A stretch of 9,820 nucleotides of DNA from a bacterium (GTDB lineage: Bacteria; UBP18; UBA7526). The DNA lies in NCBI GenBank assembly GCA_011049955.1, contig DRGV01000015.1, positions 1 to 9,820 of the forward strand, given 5' to 3'. Positions 4,880 through 9,820 of this stretch are shown one piece after another. Position numbers and translations under genes: made by a program. Each line of letters begins with the position of its first letter. Position 1 is the first letter of the stretch. The notes under the pieces were generated by a model that was not told the DNA's origin, searched no databases, and saw nothing but the letters and a program-made list of their open reading frames with translations.

Positions 4880-7800
4880 ATGAATCTACCAGAATTTGGA
4901 GTAAGAAGGCCGGTCATGACCGCCATGCTCTTCATCGCGGCTATCATCTTAGGCCTGGTCTCCTTGACTCGTCTGGGGATCGATATGATGCCCGAAATCG
5001 AACTTCCCACGGTGAGCGTCATTACCACCTATCAAGGGGCCGGACCCCAGGAAGTGGAGAACAGGGTCACTGAGGTCCTTGAGGAGCGGCTCTCTACGGT
5101 TTCCAATCTGGACAGGATAGAATCCATTTCCCAGGAGGGGGTTTCATCAGTTAATCTAAAATTCGATTGGGGAGTCAATCTCGATGAGGCAACGAATGAT
5201 GTTCGGGATAAAGTAGACTTAGCTCAAGCCTTCCTTCCCGAGGATGCCGATGATCCCATAATCTTCAGATTCGATTTTTCCATGATGCCCATACTCATCT
5301 TAGGCGTTACTGCCCAGGAGAGCTATCCCATACTCCATGACCTTTTAGACGAAAGAGTTGTCGATCCCCTGAAGACCGTTCCGGGAGTGGCCACGGCTCT
5401 GGTACGGGGGGGGCTGGAGAGAGAAATTTTAGTGGAAGTGAATAGAACCCGCCTGGAGGCCTATCACCTTTCTGTGGATCAGGTAATAGATGCGCTAAAA
5501 AGAGAGAACCTCTCCCTTCCTGGAGGTCATCTTAAGACCGGGAAGATGGATTACCTGATAAGGACTCCAGAAGAACTTGAGATACCGGAGATTAAAGATA
5601 TCATAGTTGCTACCAGAAATGGGACTCCCATTTATCTTAAAGATGTGGCAGAGGTTAAGGATACCTTTAAAGAGGAAACGGTTAAGGTGGAGGTGAATAG
5701 AAGGCCGGGCTTAATTCTTTTGGTGCAGAGACAGTCAGGAGCAAATACCGTCCGGGTTACCGAAAGAGTCTTGAAGAAACTGGAGGAATTAAAGGATAAT
5801 CTCCCCCCGGATGTCAAGATAAATGTAGTGAGGAACATGTCCGAGTTCATCAGTCTCTCCATCGCCATTCTGCGCAACGCCCTCTTCTGGGGAGGACTTT
5901 TCGTCATCCTGGTCATCCTCTTTTTCTTACGCAACCTGAGGGGAAGCCTGATTATTGCCTGCGCTATTCCCACCTCTTTAATCATCACTTTTATTCTTAT
6001 GTATCTTGCGGATTATACCTTGAACTGGATATCTCTATCCAGCCTGGCCATCGCTATCGGCCTGGTGGTAGATGGAGCTATCGTCATCTTAGATAATGTC
6101 TACCGTCACCGGGAACTCGGGGAGAGACCCTCTGAGGCGGCCATCTTTGGTTCTTCTGAGGTGGGCAAGGCAGTCATCGCCTCCTCTCTGACTACCGTGG
6201 CCATCTTTCTTCCCCTTATCTTCATTAAAGGGGTAATTGGAATCATGTTCAAGCAGATGGCCTTTGTGGTCATCCTGGCCCTCCTGGCCTCCCTGGCTAC
6301 GGCCCTGGTTCTCATCCCTATGCTCTCCTCAAAGCTCCTTCATTCTAAAAAGGAAGAGAAGGGCCCCTTGAGGCGCCTCTATAAGAGAAGTGAGAGATGG
6401 TTCAGCATAGTAGAGGAGAGATATAAAATCCTTCTGGGCTGGGCACTCGGGAATAGAAAGAAGGTCATCCTTGGGGCCGCTGCCCTGCTTCTCTCAAGCC
6501 TCCTTCTCTTTCCTTTAGTAGGAACCAGGTTCATGCCAGAGCAGGATTCCGGACTATTTCAGGTCAATATTGAGATGCCGGTAGGAACCAGGTTAGAGGA
6601 GACGGGCAAGGTGACGAGGGCTATAGAGGAAATCTTTTCCCGCGAGGTGCCGGAGACAGAGGCCTCCTTTGCTCGTTGGGGATATCAGGAGACTGGTTTA
6701 CGTAGCCCAATAATAAGAGAGGAAGGTTCGCATATCGGGATGACCATGACCAGGCTGGTTCCTATAGGAAAAAGGAGAAGGTCCTCTCAGGAGATTGTAG
6801 AGTCCTTAAGGCCCCTGGTTACCTCTTTCCCCGGAGCAAGGGTGAGGTTCTCTACCGAGGATCCCCTGACTGGGCTTCTCTTTGGGGGCGGGAAGCCCCT
6901 GACCATTGAGGTCTGGGGATATGACTTAGATCTTGGTAGAAGGCTTGCCCAGGAAGTAGCTAAGATCATAGAGGGGATAGAGGGGGTGAAGGATGTCGAG
7001 ATTTCGCGGAAGGAGGGGAAACCAGAGCTTCAGATAGTGGTAGACAGGGAGAAGGCTTCCCGATTGGGACTGAATGTTTCGGTAATCGGCAATACCATAA
7101 AGTCCCTGGTGAGCGGCAAGAAGGCTACTCAATATCGGGAGAGAGGAAGGGAATACGATATTTCGGTACGCTTACGAGAGGAAGATAGAGACCAGATCGA
7201 GGACCTGGAAAAGATTTTCATCACCTCACCATCTGGGAAGCAAATCAGGCTCTCAAATGTGGTGAGTATCAGAGAAGAGATTGGCCCGGCAAAGATAGAG
7301 AGAAGGGATCAGCAGAGGATAATAAAGGTGATGGGAAATATTGGTCGGGACCTGGGAAGCATTGTAAGAGAGGCAGAAGAAAAGATCAAGGCACTTACTA
7401 TTCCGTCTGGCTTCTTCATAAAGTTTAGTGGAGAGAGAGAGGAGCAGGAGAAGTCCTTCAGAAACCTATTATTTGCCCTTATCCTGGGAGTAATCCTGGT
7501 CTATATGGTCATGGCCTCTCAATTTGAATCCCTAAGAGATCCCTTTATCATCTTATTCTCCGTTCCCTTTGCCATGATCGGGGTAATATGGGCCTTACTC
7601 ATCACCAATCAGATTTTTACCGTAGATGCCTTCATTGGACTCATCATGCTGGTTGGGATTGTGGTTAATAACGCCATCGTCCTAATCAGTTATATTAACA
7701 TCTTAAGAGAAAGGGGCTATACTATACGAGAAGCGGTTACCCTTGGGGGAAAGACGAGGCTCAGACCGGTCTTAATGACTACTATCACTACTGTCTTTGG

Positions 7801-7963
7801 CTTACTCCCCCTTGCTCTGTTGAGAGGGGAAGGGAGTGAGTTCTGGAGACCATTCGGCATTACCATTATTGGTGGGTTATTGGTCTCCACTCTCATTACC
7901 CTAATCTTTGTTCCCACTCTTTACTCTATCTTTGAAGAAAAACGCAAGGGCGTTATGCGTTGA
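4880..7963 (+). CDS. RND-family efflux pump, HAE1-like inner-membrane transporter
   Basis: A full-length 1027-aa RND transporter. Helix 1 is at 11-30, followed by a large periplasmic loop with the typical GAGPQEVENRVTEVLEERLS (53-72). Helices 2-6 lie at about 327-483, with a second half of TM7 (about 528-546), a second periplasmic loop, and TM8-12 (about 861-1016). The family exports drugs, detergents or lipophilic metabolites by proton antiport, taking them mainly from the periplasm and passing them to TolC through the adaptor. Helix 4 reads IGLVVDGAIVILDN (393-406): D398 is present, but the second Asp of the classical pair is Gly. Helix 10 reads GIVVNNAIVLI (926-936), with Asn where AcrB has its relay Lys. 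These residues and the lack of metal-pump signatures favour an HAE1-like pump over a CusA/CzcA type; the substrate is unknown. The end (GVMR) and the stop are encoded by a 15-bp tandem repeat. Confidence 0.94.
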   Translation: MNLPEFGVRRPVMTAMLFIAAIILGLVSLTRLGIDMMPEIELPTVSVITTYQGAGPQEVENRVTEVLEERLSTVSNLDRIESISQEGVSSVNLKFDWGVNLDEATNDVRDKVDLAQAFLPEDADDPIIFRFDFSMMPILILGVTAQESYPILHDLLDERVVDPLKTVPGVATALVRGGLEREILVEVNRTRLEAYHLSVDQVIDALKRENLSLPGGHLKTGKMDYLIRTPEELEIPEIKDIIVATRNGTPIYLKDVAEVKDTFKEETVKVEVNRRPGLILLVQRQSGANTVRVTERVLKKLEELKDNLPPDVKINVVRNMSEFISLSIAILRNALFWGGLFVILVILFFLRNLRGSLIIACAIPTSLIITFILMYLADYTLNWISLSSLAIAIGLVVDGAIVILDNVYRHRELGERPSEAAIFGSSEVGKAVIASSLTTVAIFLPLIFIKGVIGIMFKQMAFVVILALLASLATALVLIPMLSSKLLHSKKEEKGPLRRLYKRSERWFSIVEERYKILLGWALGNRKKVILGAAALLLSSLLLFPLVGTRFMPEQDSGLFQVNIEMPVGTRLEETGKVTRAIEEIFSREVPETEASFARWGYQETGLRSPIIREEGSHIGMTMTRLVPIGKRRRSSQEIVESLRPLVTSFPGARVRFSTEDPLTGLLFGGGKPLTIEVWGYDLDLGRRLAQEVAKIIEGIEGVKDVEISRKEGKPELQIVVDREKASRLGLNVSVIGNTIKSLVSGKKATQYRERGREYDISVRLREEDRDQIEDLEKIFITSPSGKQIRLSNVVSIREEIGPAKIERRDQQRIIKVMGNIGRDLGSIVREAEEKIKALTIPSGFFIKFSGEREEQEKSFRNLLFALILGVILVYMVMASQFESLRDPFIILFSVPFAMIGVIWALLITNQIFTVDAFIGLIMLVGIVVNNAIVLISYINILRERGYTIREAVTLGGKTRLRPVLMTTITTVFGLLPLALLRGEGSEFWRPFGITIIGGLLVSTLITLIFVPTLYSIFEEKRKGVMR

Positions 7964-8036
7964 TGCGTTATGCGTTGATGCGTTTTTTCGCATTCCGCGT
8001 TCCGCGTTCCGCATTTCGCATCCCGCATTCCGTATT
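7950..8036. repeat. GCGTT/GCATT short tandem tract starting inside the pump gene end
   Basis: GCGTTATGCGTTGAT is repeated head to tail at 7950-7964 and 7965-7979. The first copy carries the TGA stop of the pump gene (7961-7963). ATGCG-TTTTTT-CGCAT (7978-7993) then forms a small stem, followed by CCGCGTT and CCGCATT words to 8036. An identical third 15-mer lies at 8351-8365, after the PII-like gene. Confidence 0.85.
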
Positions 8037-8038
8037 TT

Positions 8039-8044
8039 AGGAGG
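8039..8044 (+). promoter_or_regulatory. Consensus ribosome binding site of the PII-like gene
   Basis: AGGAGG lies nine bases before ATG 8054. It follows directly after the repeat tract and is much stronger than the sites of the pump and adaptor genes, suggesting that the PII-like protein is translated independently and well. Confidence 0.75.
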
Positions 8045-8053
8045 TCTAACAAG

Positions 8054-8350
8054 ATGAAATTGGTTCTTATTGTTTATAATGTAGCGATTGAGGAAGAGGT
8101 AATGGAATCCCTAAAAGAGATCGGGGTTGAAAACTATACCAAGTGGGATAGGGTATTGGGAAAAGGAAAGACGAGCGGAACCCACCTTGACACAGATGTC
8201 TGGCCAGGAGTGAATCATATGCTCGCCATTGCCGTAGAGGATGAAAAGAAAGACAAGATTATGGCCAGGGTAAGAGAGTTAAAGTCAAAGGAGGTTTTAA
8301 GAAGGGAGGGGATCGGGGTTTTTGTTCTGCCTTTGGAGGAAATGATCTGA
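8054..8350 (+). CDS. PII-like signalling protein linked to RND efflux
   Basis: A 98-aa protein with the alternating pattern expected of a PII/ACT-like ferredoxin fold. A first strand, MKLVLIVYNV (1-10), is followed by a helix, AIEEEVMESLKEIG (11-24). A strand-loop-strand segment comes next, with a Gly/Thr-rich loop GKGKTSGTHLDTDVW (36-50) where PII proteins carry the T-loop, then strand MLAIAVE (56-62), helix DEKKDKIMARVREL (63-76) and a closing strand GIGVFVLPLEEMI (86-98). PII proteins are trimers that bind nucleotides or metabolites and control transporters. A divergent group of PII-like proteins has been described beside RND efflux operons, which fits the position here directly after the pump gene. 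The fold call is by pattern; the ligand and any contact with the pump are unknown. The uridylylation Tyr of classical GlnB is not evident in the loop. Confidence 0.75.
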   Translation: MKLVLIVYNVAIEEEVMESLKEIGVENYTKWDRVLGKGKTSGTHLDTDVWPGVNHMLAIAVEDEKKDKIMARVRELKSKEVLRREGIGVFVLPLEEMI

Positions 8351-8476
8351 GCGTTATGCGTTGATGCGTCTATGCGTTAGACCCGTTAAACCCGTTTTTA
8401 TCCTTTACGGGCTAAACCGGCATAACGGGCAAAACGGGCTCAACGTCCTCCGCATTCTGCATTTCGCATTGGGGTG
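8351..8476. repeat. Repeat tract with weak hairpins after the PII-like gene
   Basis: It starts on the base after the TGA with the 15-mer GCGTTATGCGTTGAT (8351-8365) seen twice at the pump gene end. ACCCGTT follows at 8381-8387 and 8390-8396, and complementary ACGGG/AACGGG words at 8407-8411, 8424-8429 and 8433-8438. CCCGT (8391-8395) with ACGGG (8407-8411) makes a stem around a T-rich loop. The set could fold in several ways and may end the operon transcript, but there is no T-run after a stem. GCATTCTGCATTTCGCATT words close the tract. Confidence 0.65.
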
Positions 8477-8616
8477 AGATATTTCTTGCTTTTTTTCTTT
8501 TTGAATCTCTTCTACCAGATATGGCATAAGCACGATATCGATAGATGTAATAATTAAACGGACAACTTTGGCTTGGTAGGTATAAGATATGAGTGGTAAA
8601 GTTTCCCATGAATGAT
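8477..8616. other. Non-coding stretch with no assignable gene
   Basis: AT-rich DNA between the repeat tract and the palindrome. A - strand frame across 8405-8644 (GTG start at 8642-8644) is open, but it has no ribosome site and its last third is the repeat tract, so I do not call it. No promoter pair of good quality was seen. Confidence 0.5.
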
Positions 8617-8656
8617 TTGTAATACTTTGTGTCCGATCGGACACGATTTGTTACAA
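8617..8656. promoter_or_regulatory. Large interrupted palindrome with a perfect 16-bp core
   Basis: GTGTCCGATCGGACAC (8629-8644) is a perfect palindrome. TTGTAA (8617-8622) and TTACAA (8651-8656) form an outer arm pair about exactly the same centre. The arrangement suits an operator for a dimeric or tetrameric repressor. A recombination or transposon-end site is another possibility. It lies 26 bp beyond the 3' end of the barrel gene on the - strand and about 280 bp after the PII-like gene, so no start codon is near it in this window. Confidence 0.55.
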
Positions 8657-8681
8657 TTAAGATGGTTTTTGAGAGAACTAT

Positions 8682-9317
8682 TTAGAATTCAAATCTCAAT
8701 CCCATTATTGTCTGCTTAGCGTCATAACCACCGAAGCGAGAGGCGTTCTCCCGGTAGCGGTACTGGGTAAAAAGAGAGGCACTCCCCTTCTTACCGCAGA
8801 ACCTCACTCCTCCTTCCATAGTATAATCCCCATCTGTATTGGGGCCCTGGAGGAGAGAGAGGTTGGCTAAGAGATAGGGGACCTTTCTCTTATGCCTCAG
8901 AATATCCCACCTGGCTCCAGCCGCTGCCTCCCAATCGTAATCATAGTGAGCGGTATTGACATACCCCCCAGCAGAGACCTTCCAGTCAACCTTCTTCAAG
9001 AATTCGAAGTCCTTCCCAGAATCAAAGTCTATCCCCTCATTTGCATATCCCAGTTTCATGCCCCGGCTCTGAAGTCTGGTCCCTATTAGTTTGTACCCTT
9101 CATTGATCCCATCAAAGGCATTGCCGTTATGCCTGGACCAGTGGCGGAAGAAGAGATCTAAAACATTTTTATCAAAATCTATGGCTAAACCTGGTTCCCA
9201 GGAATAGCCGATGAAGTGAGGCTTCTGATTCTTTGTGGAGCTATTTACTGCCAGGGAAGTATTCAGAAAACTAGTAAGCCTATCCCTTCGGTAGAGGTCT
9301 AAATTGAAGGCCAGATA
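8682..9317 (-). CDS. C-terminal part of a beta-barrel outer membrane protein (5' end lost at an inversion junction)
   Basis: An open frame of 211 codons on the - strand ends at TAA 8682-8684 and has no credible start. Translation upstream of the internal Met at 9059 continues in frame to 9317, where the sequence switches and a TAG follows at 9318-9320. The protein ends in Phe (GLRFEF), as outer membrane barrels usually do, and is rich in alternating aromatic strands, for example DLAFNLDLYRRDRLTSFLN near its start. It contains FFRHWSRHNGNAFDG with an H-x-S-x-H motif, followed by NEGYKLIGTRL. A module near the end (AAGARWDILRHKRKVPYLL) is homologous to one on the + strand fragment (9301-9600). 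I do not recognise a named family; DUF1207-type barrels share an H-x-S-x-H-like signature, but that link is tentative. The break coincides with the 135-bp inverted repeat. Confidence 0.75.
   Translation of the reverse strand, partial: YLAFNLDLYRRDRLTSFLNTSLAVNSSTKNQKPHFIGYSWEPGLAIDFDKNVLDLFFRHWSRHNGNAFDGINEGYKLIGTRLQSRGMKLGYANEGIDFDSGKDFEFLKKVDWKVSAGGYVNTAHYDYDWEAAAGARWDILRHKRKVPYLLANLSLLQGPNTDGDYTMEGGVRFCGKKGSASLFTQYRYRENASRFGGYDAKQTIMGLRFEF
9182..9316. repeat. Left arm of a perfect 135-bp inverted repeat
   Basis: Every base from 9182 to 9316 is the reverse complement of 9686-9820. Identity stops sharply at 9317/9685 (A versus G, which do not pair). The outer limit is set only by the window end, so the true arm may be longer. 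It lies within the barrel coding sequence on the - strand. Confidence 0.97.
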
Positions 9318-9820
9318 CTATGTTATTGGTCAGGGAGGAATAAGATACGATATCCTAAGATATAGAAATAAAATCCCCTATTTCCTGACCAAACTCTATA
9401 CTACGGTGGACCCTAAACTAAAGCCCAACCTCACTGTAGAGACTGGGGTGCGGATTCACCTGAAGCATTTTGATCTCACTCCCTTTATAGAATACACGCA
9501 TCAATATGATGTTGAGAGGTGGGAGGGGCCCCTGGGGAACTTTCTCTTCACCGGTCTGCGGCTGGAGACCCACGGTGATGAGTTAGTGCCTACCTTCAAA
9601 AGGAATTCCCCCTTCCTACCCGAGTTACATGTCGGGGGCTACTATGCCAAGGTCTTAGGTAGTGACAACTTTGGTTATGATAGTGATCTGGCCTTCAATT
9701 TAGACCTCTACCGAAGGGATAGGCTTACTAGTTTTCTGAATACTTCCCTGGCAGTAAATAGCTCCACAAAGAATCAGAAGCCTCACTTCATCGGCTATTC
9801 CTGGGAACCAGGTTTAGCCA
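9317..9820 (+). pseudogene. Internal part of the same barrel protein, inverted and running off the window
   Basis: The + strand frame is open from 9295 to the window end. An upstream TAG lies at 9292-9294, and there is no start codon with a ribosome site. From about 9319 it reads VIGQGGIRYDILRYRNKIPY and later LTPFIEYTHQYDVERWEG, then ELHVGGYYAKVLGSDNFGYD. It then enters the right arm of the inverted repeat with the same reading (DLAFNLDLYRRDRL) as the start of the - strand fragment. The order of the original protein is therefore this segment first, then the arm, then the - strand part, giving at least 333 residues with the N-terminus and signal peptide still missing. It is listed as a broken copy because nothing in the window gives it a start. 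Confidence 0.7.
9686..9820. repeat. Right arm of the perfect 135-bp inverted repeat
   Basis: It mirrors 9182-9316 without a mismatch and is separated from it by 369 bp (9317-9685). Here it is coding on the + strand. The window ends inside it. Confidence 0.97.

Noticed and set aside
5632..5988. 118-aa frame antisense to the pump gene
   Set aside because: It is a shadow of the strongly supported RND gene; its Arg/Lys/Met/Ser-rich composition is typical of an antisense reading.
4880..7963. Heavy-metal (CusA/CzcA-type) RND pump
   Set aside because: The helix-4 and helix-10 motifs and the adaptor type fit HAE1-like pumps better, even though the PII-like neighbour is often tied to metal pumps.
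8405..8644. Open frame on the - strand, 79 codons, and an overlapping one of 65 codons
   Set aside because: No ribosome site, a GTG start inside a palindrome, and the last third is made of the intergenic repeat tract; the residues show no recognisable domain.
8892..9089. 65-aa + strand frame
   Set aside because: It is antisense to the barrel gene, whose - strand frame extends in phase well beyond it and continues into the repeat arm.

Overview
The window looks like a chromosomal piece from an uncultured Gram-negative-type bacterium of moderate GC. It encodes two outer-membrane-type proteins and a complete tripartite efflux pump. The gaps between genes are packed with short mosaic repeats (words such as GCGTTATGCG, ATCCGTGTCTATCCGT, CAGTGATCGGTGA, GACGCGAAT). 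In my experience these are typical of candidate-phylum metagenome genomes such as Omnitrophota-like or Aerophobetes-like lineages. That lineage guess is inference; there is no marker gene here.

Layout. Positions 1-120 hold degenerate direct repeats. Positions 133-707 hold a two-gene unit: a 33-codon single-helix membrane peptide starting with GTG, translationally coupled (ATGA overlap) to a 158-aa polytopic membrane protein, closed by a rho-independent terminator at 744-772. Positions 834-8350 hold the core of the window, six genes all on the + strand: a MarR-type regulator, a TolC-type outer membrane channel, a four-helix membrane protein of unknown function, an RND periplasmic adaptor, an HAE1-like RND pump, and a small PII-like protein. 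A good promoter with an extended -10 lies in front of marR and carries an inverted repeat over the -10, as expected for an autoregulated MarR operon. The regulator, channel, adaptor and pump are standard parts of one drug or hydrophobic-compound efflux machine. The PII-like protein and the four-helix protein are the less usual members.

Oddities. The adaptor appears to lack the alpha-hairpin that normally contacts TolC. The pump has a reduced proton-relay signature (D398-G399, and N930-N931 where the classical Lys would be). Nearly every gene ends inside or right beside a short repeat tract, and several stop codons are supplied by the repeat itself.

Positions 8351-8681 are non-coding and include a 16-bp perfect palindrome nested in a 40-bp interrupted dyad. 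From 8682 to the end there is a beta-barrel-type outer membrane protein gene that has been folded back on itself. Its C-terminal part lies on the - strand (8682-9317) and a more N-terminal part lies on the + strand (9317-9820). The two share a perfect 135-bp inverted repeat (9182-9316 and 9686-9820). This is most simply an assembly or amplification fold-back at a contig end; a real invertible segment is the alternative. The joined protein shows an internal duplication of a barrel module.
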